A DNA stretch of 64,000 nucleotides, taken from the NCBI RefSeq assembly GCF_900107705.1, contig NZ_FNRE01000002.1:1-64000 (forward strand), in the 5' to 3' direction. The translations under genes were made by a program, and so were the position numbers. Every line of letters starts with the position of its first letter. Positions within the stretch are counted from its first letter, which is position 1. Source of the stretch: Prevotella sp. tc2-28. GTDB taxonomy: Bacteria; Bacteroidota; Bacteroidia; Bacteroidales; Bacteroidaceae. Shown here in pieces: positions 1 through 8,353 of the stretch. The notes below the pieces were generated by a model. That model was not told the DNA's origin. It ran no database searches and worked only from the letters and a program-made list of their open reading frames with translations.

Positions 1-301
1 CCTCGCTCTCCACTGGTCTCTGACTCTTTTTAGACATACTAGACGGATTTGGTTTGACATCTGGAATGCCTTGTCTTCTACGCTCAGGCACTTTCCCGTC
101 TGCAAAGGTACTAATCCATCTTCGAATTGTCCTACTACTAACACCAAAATCTGCACTTAGTTGCTCAGTTGGCACATGATTTAACAAATGGGCCTTGACT
201 ATCATGCGTATTTCAGCCAAAGACTTGTGCTTTTTGACGTTTTTGTGCTTTAGTGCGAGTTCCTGCAACTCCAACAAATCTGAATCTTCTGTTTTCTCCA
301 T
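1..301 (-). CDS. Helix-turn-helix transposase-like protein, cut by the window edge
   Basis: A reading frame starts at the ATG at 301-299 and runs off the left edge, giving about 100 residues. The N-terminus is charged, followed at about residues 30-65 by a helix-turn-helix of the kind found in IS transposase DNA-binding subunits (HVPTEQLSADFGVSSRTIRR). The tail is rich in Lys, Arg, Ser and Pro. It is most likely the first ORF or N-terminal part of an insertion-sequence transposase. The family cannot be named because the catalytic part is outside the window. An 8-base inverted repeat lies immediately upstream. Confidence 0.55.
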   Translation of the reverse strand, partial: MEKTEDSDLLELQELALKHKNVKKHKSLAEIRMIVKAHLLNHVPTEQLSADFGVSSRTIRRWISTFADGKVPERRRQGIPDVKPNPSSMSKKSQRPVESE

Positions 302-305
302 TTTT

Positions 306-330
306 AAACGTTGTTTTTGATTCAACGTTT
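306..330. repeat. Perfect 8-base inverted repeat upstream of the transposase-like gene
   Basis: AAACGTTG (306-313) and CAACGTTT (323-330) are exact reverse complements around a 9-base spacer. The left arm begins 5 bases before the transposase-like start codon. It could be an operator for that protein or part of the end of its element. Confidence 0.5.
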
Positions 331-398
331 TTCAGGGCAAGACACTTGCATATCAGGACACAGAGGGCCTCGTGATTCCGTAAAAACTAGGCGATTCA

Positions 399-430
399 TT
401 TGGTTGTTTGCCTTGAAATGCCTATCTTTG
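399..430 (+). promoter_or_regulatory. Bacteroidota-type promoter for the GH106 gene
   Basis: TTTG at 399-402 is followed after exactly 20 bases by TATCTTTG at 423-430, matching the -33/-7 consensus of the phylum. Transcription would begin near 434, leaving a leader of about 100 bases before the gene at 533. Confidence 0.7.
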
Positions 431-532
431 CACCTATAATTACTATTAACCCACGCTTATGAAGCACAATACGACACCGAGTTATAATAATCATCGTAGA
501 GTCGAAACGGAAGAAGGAGTGAAACTAGGTCA

Positions 533-2989
533 ATGAAGAAAATTGCGTGTTTATTTTTGGTATGTGTGTCTGCTGTTATGGCAGTTGCACAGGGGTATCG
601 GAATGATTTTATTTCGCCGACTGACGGGCAACGTTCATTGATAATATGGCAATGGATGGATGGGCTTGTCAGTAAGGAGGCTATCACGAAAGATCTGGAG
701 GCTTTCAAGGCTGCTGGACTGTCTGGCGTACAGAATTTTCAGATTGGCGGTGACCAGCAAAGCAGGGTTGGTGACCCCACCTGCGCTATCGGTTCAGAGA
801 AATGGAAGTCTATGATGCGTTGGACGATGGATGAGTGCCAGCGTCTCGGACTCACCTTCGGTACCCACAACTGCCCCGGATGGTCATCAAGTGCCTACGG
901 AACAGTGACACCGGAATATAGCATGCAGAAACTTGTGTTCTCAGAAACAAAGATGCCCGACACAGCTGTTGGCAAAGGCAAGAAAAAACCTATCTTTATT
1001 AGTGTCGCACTCCCTCGTCCAAAGGTTGACGAAAAATACAACTATTACGAAGACATCTGCCTCTTGGCACTTCCTGACGACAGCATTGTCATGAAGGAAA
1101 ACATAATAGACCTGACACAGTATTTTGACAAGTCAACTCAGATAGCAAACATTCCTTCTGCCCTTGCCAAAGACATTTCCGGGTATAGCCTTCTGCGTTT
1201 CGGACACACGACAAACGGAAAGACCAACGAAGCACAAGCCCCTCTGTCGGGACAAGGGCTGGAGTGTGACAAGATGAACAGGGTGGCTGTAAAGGCCTTT
1301 TGGGATGCATATCCACAGATGCTCATAGACATTGCAGGACCTCATGCCGGCAAAACGTTTAATATAATAGAGATAGACAGCTATGAGGCTGGCGGTCAGG
1401 ATTGGAGTGTGGTTTTGCCAGATGAGTTCTTGAAACGGAAGAAATATGACATACTGCCATACCTGCCTTACATCGTAGGGCGCAACATCATCGGCAGTAA
1501 GGAAGAGTCGGCACGATTCAAGAAAGACCTCGTAGATGTTGTCACCTCACTCTTTGCAGAAAACTATTATGGCTATATGAATCAGCTGGCACGCAAGACA
1601 CCCGGTATGCAGCTGATGATAGAGCCGTACGGTACAGGCGGGCAGAAGCCATTCCAAGTGCTCGATATCAACAAGATACTCAAGGAGGCAAACAGCGCAG
1701 TCATAGCGACAGAATTCTGGGTTAAGCCCGAGACATGGGGTTGGAAAGACATGAAGCGTCATGAGCAGGTGATGAGAAATCTGCAACGCCCGTTGCTTGC
1801 CGCAGAAGCCTTTACGTGCTGGCCTCTTCACGCATGGAAAGACGACCCGCAATCCTTAAAGCCGATATGCGACAAAGCCTACTGCAATGGTGTTAACAAG
1901 ATGATGCTCCATGCAGGCGCCTGCAACCCTTGGACAAATGTAGAGCCGGGAATGTCATTCGGCATCTGGGGCACACATTTCGTACCCAATCAGACATGGT
2001 GGAAAGCTGGTGGAGCACGCGCACTTTTCGACTATATGGCACGCTGTCAGTCTCTCCTGCAACGTGGTGTGCCGACGAAACAGCAATGGAAGGGAACGGA
2101 CAGGTTCATGACATATCAGCGCACTGACGGAGATAATGACATACTGTTCCTCTGTAATCCTACAAACGAAAGCGTATCAGACACCATCCGGCTTGCCCCC
2201 GTTGCCAAAGGCAGGAAACTGGAGATATGGGATGCATACAATCTTACTATGCAGAAGATTGACGACAGCCCCATGATACTCTCCATAGAGCCGTACGGTT
2301 CAAGATTTATCATTATCTCAGATACAGAGACATCTTCTGAAACGCCACGTCCTGAAAACCAACTGCTAACCTCACTCCCGACCAGCGACAACAGGACAGA
2401 GATAGACAAAGGGTGGAAGGTGGCTTTTCACTATAAAGACGCTGATGACATCATTGTTGATAATGACACTCTGTTCGACTGGACGACATCCTCTGACAGC
2501 AACGTAAGGTATTTCTCAGGTACAGCGACATACAGCAATTCGTTTACCATTAAGAAGCAGAAGAAAGACGCACGCTATATCATCAGCTTAGGTCAAGTAA
2601 AAAACCTTGCCTCTGTAACCGTCAATGGCAAGCCCTTCCCCACTCTATGGAAGGCACCATTCCTATTGGATATCACCTCTGCCATTCATAAAGGCACCAA
2701 CACCATAAGTATTGACGTTACCAACCTGTGGCCTAACCGCATGATAGGCGATGAGCAGGAGCCAGACGACATAGAATGGTCAGAACCCCTGACATACACC
2801 TATGCCCCAGGCAGTCCTACGGCAGGTCGTTATATGGCAAAGATTCCCGAGTGGCTGAGCAATGGCACCCCACGCCCCTCCAAAGGAAGAAAGACCGTCG
2901 GATGCTTCAAGTTCTTCACAAAAGAATCCCCCCTGCTTCCATCAGGATTGTTGGGTTCTATAGAACTATTGACTACGAAAGCAATGTGA
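533..2989 (+). CDS. Exported GH106-family alpha-L-rhamnosidase
   Basis: This 818-residue protein is predicted to remove terminal alpha-L-rhamnose from plant polysaccharide such as rhamnogalacturonan. Residues 1-19 form a signal peptide ending in AVAQ. The N-terminal part (IWQWMDGLVSKEAI, then GLSGVQNFQIGG and FGTHNCPGWSSS) is typical of large GH106 enzymes. So are the centre (IEIDSYEAGGQDWS; GVNKMMLHAGACNPW) and the beta-sandwich C-terminus with a galactose-binding-like fold (about 660-760). The length is somewhat below many GH106 members, but the ending (SGLLGSIELL) looks natural. No SusC/SusD pair lies beside it, so it is not in a complete utilization locus here. The family call is good; the substrate is inferred. 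Confidence 0.85.
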   Translation: MKKIACLFLVCVSAVMAVAQGYRNDFISPTDGQRSLIIWQWMDGLVSKEAITKDLEAFKAAGLSGVQNFQIGGDQQSRVGDPTCAIGSEKWKSMMRWTMDECQRLGLTFGTHNCPGWSSSAYGTVTPEYSMQKLVFSETKMPDTAVGKGKKKPIFISVALPRPKVDEKYNYYEDICLLALPDDSIVMKENIIDLTQYFDKSTQIANIPSALAKDISGYSLLRFGHTTNGKTNEAQAPLSGQGLECDKMNRVAVKAFWDAYPQMLIDIAGPHAGKTFNIIEIDSYEAGGQDWSVVLPDEFLKRKKYDILPYLPYIVGRNIIGSKEESARFKKDLVDVVTSLFAENYYGYMNQLARKTPGMQLMIEPYGTGGQKPFQVLDINKILKEANSAVIATEFWVKPETWGWKDMKRHEQVMRNLQRPLLAAEAFTCWPLHAWKDDPQSLKPICDKAYCNGVNKMMLHAGACNPWTNVEPGMSFGIWGTHFVPNQTWWKAGGARALFDYMARCQSLLQRGVPTKQQWKGTDRFMTYQRTDGDNDILFLCNPTNESVSDTIRLAPVAKGRKLEIWDAYNLTMQKIDDSPMILSIEPYGSRFIIISDTETSSETPRPENQLLTSLPTSDNRTEIDKGWKVAFHYKDADDIIVDNDTLFDWTTSSDSNVRYFSGTATYSNSFTIKKQKKDARYIISLGQVKNLASVTVNGKPFPTLWKAPFLLDITSAIHKGTNTISIDVTNLWPNRMIGDEQEPDDIEWSEPLTYTYAPGSPTAGRYMAKIPEWLSNGTPRPSKGRKTVGCFKFFTKESPLLPSGLLGSIELLTTKAM

Positions 2990-3065
2990 CAGGGGGACAG
3001 TAAGGAATTAACTATTTTTTGCATATAATAGTGGGTGACAATTAGGTCGGCCCACTATTTCTTTG

Positions 3066-3073
3066 TAACTTTG
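3066..3073 (+). promoter_or_regulatory. -7 promoter element of the S8 protease gene
   Basis: TAACTTTG at 3066-3073 matches TAnnTTTG. A weak -33 match (TTAG at 3042-3045) lies 20 bases upstream, and the start codon follows at 3097. Confidence 0.55.
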
Positions 3074-3096
3074 CCGTGCAAATATGAAACAGTATA

Positions 3097-5019
3097 ATGA
3101 AGAAAAGAAATATCCTAAATATCCTAATGATAGCTACCTTGCTGCTACTGACGGCAACAGGAGTGAAGGCTGGTGAGAAGAAACGCACGTTGACCCATGA
3201 GGCTCGCAAATATACGAATGTAGAGAAGGTGAATACCGCAGAGGAAGCCCAGGCGCAGCACTTGCCCCAAGCCTATACAGGCAAGGGGGTCGTGCTGGGT
3301 GTCATAGATAGCGGTATAGACTACAATCACGCTGCCTTCCGCAACCCCACTGACGGCAAGTTGCGCATTGTGAAGGTCATAGATTTCTCGCAAAAGAATA
3401 AGAGGGTGTTCTCAACCGAACAGGAAATCATGGCGCTGACTGCAGACAAAAACGACTCACATGGCACTATGACTTCGTCTATCGCTGGAGGTTCTGACTT
3501 GGGAAATAGCCTGCAGGGTATGGCTCCTGAGGCCGACCTCATCTTGTGCGGAATGGGAGATTACATCGGTGGCGAAAACGTCAACGAGTGCATAAAAGAA
3601 ATCTTCGACTACGCTACCAGTGTGGGCAAACCTGCAGTAATAAATATCAGCCTCGGAGACAATTTAGGACTGCACGATGGCAGTGATGTGACCGCCATAG
3701 CCACAGCCATACAGACAGGAAACGGCTCGAAACCAGGTCGCGCTATCATCTATGCTACAGGCAACTCTGCATCAAACTGGCAGTCAATAACAAGGAAATT
3801 CAACAGCACCAGCGAGGAACTGAAAACGGTGCTGGGTTCCAATACCTTTCCTCTCGTGGAAGAACCTACGAAGCCTGTGACCTATGATGCATATTACAGC
3901 GCCTATGCCGACGACTATCAGGACTTCATGATAGAACTGAAGGTGGTGGACACCACTAACGGTATGTTTTGTGACTGGGCAGAACATGTGAGAGATGCCA
4001 AGACTGGTGCCGTCATACCAGTAATCGATTTGAAGAAGACAGCCAGAGAGATCATCAAAAACTTAGACGGCAAAGATGCTGTATACTATAATTGGAGACT
4101 CAACTATAAGATGGACGAACCGAAATATCGTCTTGCCTTGGTGGTTAAAGCAGGAAATGCTGGACAGACCGTAAAGCTGATGTGCGACGCTGACGAAAAT
4201 GGAGAGCCTTGCTTCGACGCGCCCAATTGGAACAACTACGATTTTGCCAAAGCTGGTTACACCAAAGGCAACGGCGACTTTAACTTTGGTACGGACTTTT
4301 GCGTTGATGCAGCTATCAGTGTGGGAGCCTATGTAACTCGCACCGACTGGACCAGCTACGACGGCAGCAGCCAAAGCTATTCAGAGTCGAGGCTGACAGG
4401 CAAGAAGCAGGAAATAGGCGAGATAGCCGACTTCTCCAGCTATGGCATTGATGACAACGGCCTGGCTCACCCCACAGTGTTGGCACCAGGAAAGGGCATC
4501 ATTGCGGCAGCTAATAACTACGACTACACTGACTACTTCATTCAGGGGCAGCCAGGAGTGATTAATAAAGACAAAGACCTCACAACCCTATGCCCTGGGG
4601 TTATAAAGTTCGGACGCACCAACTGGTATGCACTTTCTGAAGGTACTTCTCTGGCGAGTCCTATGGTTGCGGGCATCGTGGCTCTGTGGATGCAGGCAAA
4701 TCCGAACCTCACCGTCGATGAAATAAAACAGATAATGAAAGAAACCAGCATCAATGATGAGTGGACCACCAACATTAACAAGATTCCTTCTCACAACAAG
4801 ACGCAGGTGGGCTATGGAAAGATAGACTGTCTGGCTGGTTTGAAGAAAATACTGAACAATACAGACATCGACGTCGTCACTAACGACAAACAACGTCATG
4901 CGACCCCTGCTACTATGTACAGCATTGATGCTCCGGTATATAACATGCTGGGACAGCAAGTGGATAAGTCGCATAAGGGTCTCGTCATCTACAAAGGCCA
5001 CAAGTACGTCAACAGATAG
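3097..5019 (+). CDS. Exported subtilisin-like serine protease (S8 family)
   Basis: The protein has 640 residues with a signal peptide (about 1-25). The catalytic triad is complete: Asp71 in GVIDSGIDYNH, His122 in DSHGTMTSSIAGG and Ser518 in GTSLASPMVAG. A long insert between His and Ser (about 230-400) carries a beta-rich domain, as in Bacteroidales S8A proteases. The last 25 residues (YNMLGQQV, then GLVIYKGHKYV) resemble the short C-terminal tag common on secreted Prevotella proteins. It probably acts outside the cell or at its surface on proteins or peptides. It stands alone in its own transcription unit after the GH106 gene. Confidence 0.87.
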   Translation: MKKRNILNILMIATLLLLTATGVKAGEKKRTLTHEARKYTNVEKVNTAEEAQAQHLPQAYTGKGVVLGVIDSGIDYNHAAFRNPTDGKLRIVKVIDFSQKNKRVFSTEQEIMALTADKNDSHGTMTSSIAGGSDLGNSLQGMAPEADLILCGMGDYIGGENVNECIKEIFDYATSVGKPAVINISLGDNLGLHDGSDVTAIATAIQTGNGSKPGRAIIYATGNSASNWQSITRKFNSTSEELKTVLGSNTFPLVEEPTKPVTYDAYYSAYADDYQDFMIELKVVDTTNGMFCDWAEHVRDAKTGAVIPVIDLKKTAREIIKNLDGKDAVYYNWRLNYKMDEPKYRLALVVKAGNAGQTVKLMCDADENGEPCFDAPNWNNYDFAKAGYTKGNGDFNFGTDFCVDAAISVGAYVTRTDWTSYDGSSQSYSESRLTGKKQEIGEIADFSSYGIDDNGLAHPTVLAPGKGIIAAANNYDYTDYFIQGQPGVINKDKDLTTLCPGVIKFGRTNWYALSEGTSLASPMVAGIVALWMQANPNLTVDEIKQIMKETSINDEWTTNINKIPSHNKTQVGYGKIDCLAGLKKILNNTDIDVVTNDKQRHATPATMYSIDAPVYNMLGQQVDKSHKGLVIYKGHKYVNR

Positions 5020-5081
5020 GAAACCCCAAGACACGAATATTCTGTCGAAAACTGCAGGTGTATTTGTGTAAAAACAAAAAA

Positions 5082-5129
5082 CACTGATTATCAGTGGCTT
5101 ATCGTAGTCGATAGGGGAATCGAACCCTC
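5082..5129 (-). other. tRNA 3'-end fragment with adjoining terminator-like hairpin (possible attachment-site remnant)
   Basis: Read on the minus strand, 5129-5113 has a T-arm: GAGGG, loop TTCGATT, CCCCT, with one mismatch and one wobble. It is followed by acceptor-like bases at 5112-5106. Then comes a perfect 7-base inverted repeat (5096-5090 with 5088-5082) and a T-rich run. There is no D-arm or anticodon arm upstream, so this is not a complete tRNA. Such fragments arise when integrases insert elements into tRNA 3' ends. No integrase is in the window. Confidence 0.45.
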
Positions 5130-5318
5130 GAAAACAAAAGAAAATTATAATGCTCTGTTGGTTTTCTGTTGATGGTTTGGGCTGACTCAACCATAACATG
5201 TTTGTTCTTAGGCAACCATCCTAAACATTGCTCAGTTCGAGAGGACTTTTACTAAACATAGGAGGGGTTACTTTTTGAATATAAAGATAATAAAGGTGAT
5301 AGGGGACTGATAGTTTCT

Positions 5319-7589
5319 TTATAGTCGCTCTACCTGCTTGACGCCTTTCACGGTGCGTAGCTTCTTGACGAGTGCCTCAAGACGGGTGTTGTCGTCGATC
5401 ATGAGGGTGAGGGTACCGCTGAACAGGCCGTCGTGGGAGTCGATGTTGATGCTGCGCAGGATGAGCTTCTCTTCTTTGGAGATGATGCTGGTGAGGTTGT
5501 TGACGATGCCGATGTCGTCGTTGCCAATGACGCGCAGGGTGATGGCGTACTGGCTGGAGCCCTTGCCGCTCCACTTGGCGCGCACGATGCGATAGCCGAA
5601 GCGCTTTTTCAGTTCGGGGGCGTTGGGGCAATCCTCACGGTGTATCTTGATGCCGCCGCTGATGGTGACGAAGCCGAATACAGGGTCGCCATAGATGGGC
5701 TGACAGCAGCGCGCAAGCTGGTAGTCGATGCCTTTCAGGTTGCGGTCGATGACGAGCACGTCGTCTGAGAGGTTAGAGGTAAGGGGTGAGAGGTGAGATT
5801 TCTCGAGTACGAAGTTGGCGGCACTCTCGGCGACATTGTTGCCTGTGACGGGTTGGTCGCCCTGTTGCAACTCCACATAGCGGTCAATGACGTGGTTGAC
5901 GTCCAACTCGCCTGATGCTACCTGACGATAGAAGTCGCTGACCTCCTTGAAACCCAGTTTGCGGATAAGCACCTGCATGATGCTCTCGTCCATCTCCAGC
6001 TTGCGGTTCTTGAACTTGCGCTCTAAGGTCTCCTTGGCAAAGAGTCCCTCCTTGACCTGCGTCTCTTTCAGTGCCAGGCGTATCTTCGACTTGGCGCGCG
6101 AGGTCTTCACCATGTTCAGCCAGTCTTGCTTGGGCTTCTGGTTGGCGGAGGTCATGATCTCCACCTGGTCGCCACTCTGCAACTGTTGGCGCAACGAGAC
6201 GACCTTGCCGTTGATGCGGGCTCCGACGCAGCTGTTGCCTATCTTGGAGTGGATATGGTAGGCGAAGTCGAGCACGGTGGCTCCCTTGGGGAACTTGTAG
6301 AGGTCGCCCTTGGGGGTGAACACGAAGACTTCGTCTTCATAGAGGTCCATCTTGAACTGGTCCATAGCCTCCATGCCGTCGCTCATCTCGAGCATGGTGC
6401 GGATGTTCGTCAGCCAGTCGTCGAGTCCCGACTCGCTCTTCACACCCTTGTAGCGCCAGTGGGCAGCCACACCGCGTTCCGCAATCTCGTCCATGCGCTC
6501 GGTGCGTATCTGTACCTCAACCCATTTCTGTTCGGGACCCAGCACGGTGATGTGCAGGCTCTCGTAGCCGTTCGACTTGGGCACACTGAGCCAGTCGCGC
6601 AGTCGCTTGGGGTTAGGCTGGTACATCGAGGTGACGAGGGCGAAGGCCTGCCAGCACTGCATCACCTCGGTGCGGTGCAGTTCTCTTACCTCTTTCCCGT
6701 CAGTCATATCTCTCGCCTCTTTCCTCTCTCCACTCACCTCTAAAATAATCCGGATGGCAAAGAGGTCGTAGACACCCTCGAAGGCGCACTTCTGCTTCTT
6801 CATCTTCTGCCAGATGCTGTGTATCGACTTGGTGCGCCCCTTGATATGGAACTTCAGACCAGCCTCCTTCAGGCGCTCGCTGACGGGCTTGATGAAGTGC
6901 TCGATATAGGCGTCGCGACTCTGCTTGGTCTCGCTGAGCTTGTCCTTGATATGGTAGTAAGCGTCGTGCTCGAGGTATTTCAGGGAGAGATCTTCCAGTT
7001 CACTCTTCAACTTGTAAAGACCTAGCTTGTGAGCCAACGGCGCATAGAGGTAGGCTGCTTCCTCGCTGACTTTCCGCTTGGCCTCCGCATGGCTGGTGTC
7101 GCGAATCTGACGCATCAGGTTGACGCGGTCGGCAATCATAATGAGGATGACACGCATGTCCTCGGCAAAGGACAGCAACAGATTACGGAAATTCTCCGAC
7201 TCGATGACGGGATTCTTCTGGTAAAGCTCCTGGATGCGCTGTAGGCCGTAAAGGATGCGAGACACTGACTCGCCAAATTGACGGCGCACCTCGTCGATGG
7301 TCAGCAAACCCTGTTCCACACTGGGGCGAAGGAGCACTGCCAGTACACCGTCACGACGAAGGCCTATCTCGTTGACAACGAGTTGGGCGGTCTGAAAACC
7401 GAGTAGGATAGGGTTGAGGCCGAAGATGTTGCGGTTGACCTGTTGGCTCTCAACAGCATTCATCAACATCTTGCGCATACGTTCCTCGTCGCCTTCGATG
7501 AGTGAAGACGCAATCTGTTCGCGCACACGCTGGTATAATACCAGTGTTTCATCCTTCTCCTGCGGTGTGAATTCCAGTCTTTCTGCCAT
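5319..7589 (-). CDS. RelA/SpoT-family (p)ppGpp synthetase with degenerate hydrolase site
   Basis: This is a stringent-response enzyme making (p)ppGpp from GTP/GDP and ATP. I start it at the ATG at 7589 (MAERLEF, 756 aa) because the longer start at 7613 overlaps the promoter -7 element. Domain order: pseudo-HD (about 30-190), synthetase (about 230-370, GRTKSIHSIW to IRTERMDEIAERGVAAHW), TGS (about 395-460) and C-terminal ACT (about 680-756). In the HD part the metal-binding residues are replaced: Asn59-Pro replaces His-Pro, and Arg88-Pro89 replaces the His-Asp pair (LLRPSVEQG). Hydrolysis is therefore unlikely. The synthetase motif is RLRD, closer to the RxKD of bifunctional enzymes than to the ExDD of RelA. 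Two short repeat-like inserts are in frame. Confidence 0.9.
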   Translation of the reverse strand: MAERLEFTPQEKDETLVLYQRVREQIASSLIEGDEERMRKMLMNAVESQQVNRNIFGLNPILLGFQTAQLVVNEIGLRRDGVLAVLLRPSVEQGLLTIDEVRRQFGESVSRILYGLQRIQELYQKNPVIESENFRNLLLSFAEDMRVILIMIADRVNLMRQIRDTSHAEAKRKVSEEAAYLYAPLAHKLGLYKLKSELEDLSLKYLEHDAYYHIKDKLSETKQSRDAYIEHFIKPVSERLKEAGLKFHIKGRTKSIHSIWQKMKKQKCAFEGVYDLFAIRIILEVSGERKEARDMTDGKEVRELHRTEVMQCWQAFALVTSMYQPNPKRLRDWLSVPKSNGYESLHITVLGPEQKWVEVQIRTERMDEIAERGVAAHWRYKGVKSESGLDDWLTNIRTMLEMSDGMEAMDQFKMDLYEDEVFVFTPKGDLYKFPKGATVLDFAYHIHSKIGNSCVGARINGKVVSLRQQLQSGDQVEIMTSANQKPKQDWLNMVKTSRAKSKIRLALKETQVKEGLFAKETLERKFKNRKLEMDESIMQVLIRKLGFKEVSDFYRQVASGELDVNHVIDRYVELQQGDQPVTGNNVAESAANFVLEKSHLSPLTSNLSDDVLVIDRNLKGIDYQLARCCQPIYGDPVFGFVTISGGIKIHREDCPNAPELKKRFGYRIVRAKWSGKGSSQYAITLRVIGNDDIGIVNNLTSIISKEEKLILRSINIDSHDGLFSGTLTLMIDDNTRLEALVKKLRTVKGVKQVERL
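5765..5806 (-). repeat. In-frame TC-rich repeat insert in the relA/spoT gene (copy 1)
   Basis: On the coding strand this stretch is an irregular array of CTCACCTCT-like units. It encodes a Ser/Leu/Pro-rich insert (SHLSPLTSNLS) between conserved regions just before the C-terminal domain. It keeps the frame. The same kind of repeat, in opposite orientation, occurs at 6683-6746 in the same gene. Confidence 0.5.
6683..6746 (-). repeat. In-frame AG-rich repeat insert in the relA/spoT gene (copy 2)
   Basis: On the coding strand this stretch consists of GAGGTGAG- and GAGAGGAAAG-like units. It encodes a charged insert (SGERKEARDMTDGKEVREL) inside the synthetase domain, between IRIILEV and HRTEVMQCWQAF. 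It is the reverse-complement type of the insert at 5765-5806. Confidence 0.5.
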
Positions 7590-7610
7590 GTTTAGTGTCA
7601 ATTTCACGTG

Positions 7611-7618
7611 CAAAGGTA
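7611..7618 (-). promoter_or_regulatory. -7 promoter element of the relA/spoT gene
   Basis: On the minus strand TACCTTTG spans 7618-7611. Transcription would start near 7607, about 18 bases before the ATG at 7589, which decides the start chosen for the gene. A -33 element is not clear. Confidence 0.6.
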
Positions 7619-7693
7619 GCTATTATTTATCAATTATGAGCGCTGAAATGGAGATTTTTCTCGCTTTGTGTGCCAAGAATTAAGAATTATTTG

Positions 7694-7701
7694 TAACTTT
7701 G
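7694..7701 (+). promoter_or_regulatory. -7 promoter element of the HAD-panB-transporter operon
   Basis: TAACTTTG at 7694-7701 lies only 8 bases before the first possible ATG (7710), so the mRNA has almost no leader. This rules out the longer upstream start for the HAD gene. Confidence 0.6.
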
Positions 7702-7709
7702 CAGCCCAA

Positions 7710-8339
7710 ATGGAAAAGATGAAGATGAAAGCTGCATTGTTCGACCTCGACGGGGTCGTGTTCAATACCGAACCACAGTACACGGTGTTTTGGGGGGAGC
7801 AGTGTCGCGAGTTTCATCCGGAGCACCCGGGACTGGAGCACGAGATAAAAGGTCAGACGCTGGTGCAGATTTATGATGCCTGGTTTGCCGGTCCGCTGGC
7901 GGAAAAACAGCAACTCATCACCTCGCGTCTGAACAAATTCGAGAAACAGATGGACTATGCATATATTGCTGGCTTCGAGGATTATATCAAGGATTTGCGC
8001 AAACAAGGCATTAAAACCGCTGTGGTGACCAGTTCGAACCAAATCAAGATGGAAGCCGTCTATCAGCACCATCCGGAATTCAAGGATTTGTTTGATGCAA
8101 TTCTGACCTCAGAAGACTTCGAACGTTCAAAGCCAGATCCCGACTGTTACCTGAAAGCTGCCGAGCGCTTTGGCGTGATTCCCGAGGACTGTGTGGTCTT
8201 TGAAGACTCGTTCAATGGGCTGAAGTCGGGTAGGGCAGCAGGCATGCGTGTGGTAGGATTGGCTACGACCAACCCGGCAGAACGCATCCGTCCGCTGTGC
8301 GATGAGGTAATAAATGACTATATCAATCTTATAGGATAA
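7710..8339 (+). CDS. HAD-superfamily phosphatase, beta-phosphoglucomutase-like
   Basis: The 209-residue protein has all HAD motifs: the nucleophile pair Asp12/Asp14 in LFDLDGVVFNTE, motif II VTSSN, the motif III Lys in RSKPDPDCY, and motif IV FEDSFNGLKSG. A small alpha-helical cap follows the first motif, as in beta-phosphoglucomutase/phosphatase enzymes. It probably dephosphorylates or isomerises a small sugar phosphate; the substrate is unknown. ATGs at 7710, 7719 and 7725 are all possible starts and all lie just after the promoter. panB follows after 14 bases, so the two are likely co-transcribed. Confidence 0.82.
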   Translation: MEKMKMKAALFDLDGVVFNTEPQYTVFWGEQCREFHPEHPGLEHEIKGQTLVQIYDAWFAGPLAEKQQLITSRLNKFEKQMDYAYIAGFEDYIKDLRKQGIKTAVVTSSNQIKMEAVYQHHPEFKDLFDAILTSEDFERSKPDPDCYLKAAERFGVIPEDCVVFEDSFNGLKSGRAAGMRVVGLATTNPAERIRPLCDEVINDYINLIG

Positions 8340-8353
8340 TCATTAATTGAATT

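Noticed and set aside
5106..5190. Complete tRNA gene on the minus strand
   Set aside because: Only the T-arm and part of the acceptor are present; no D-arm or anticodon arm could be formed.
6126..6743. 205-residue frame on the plus strand
   Set aside because: It is the complement of relA/spoT coding sequence and reads as low-complexity Leu/Val/Gly-rich peptide without a family.
7590..7613. Earlier start of the relA/spoT protein
   Set aside because: It is a non-ATG codon lying within the -7 promoter element; transcription would begin after it.
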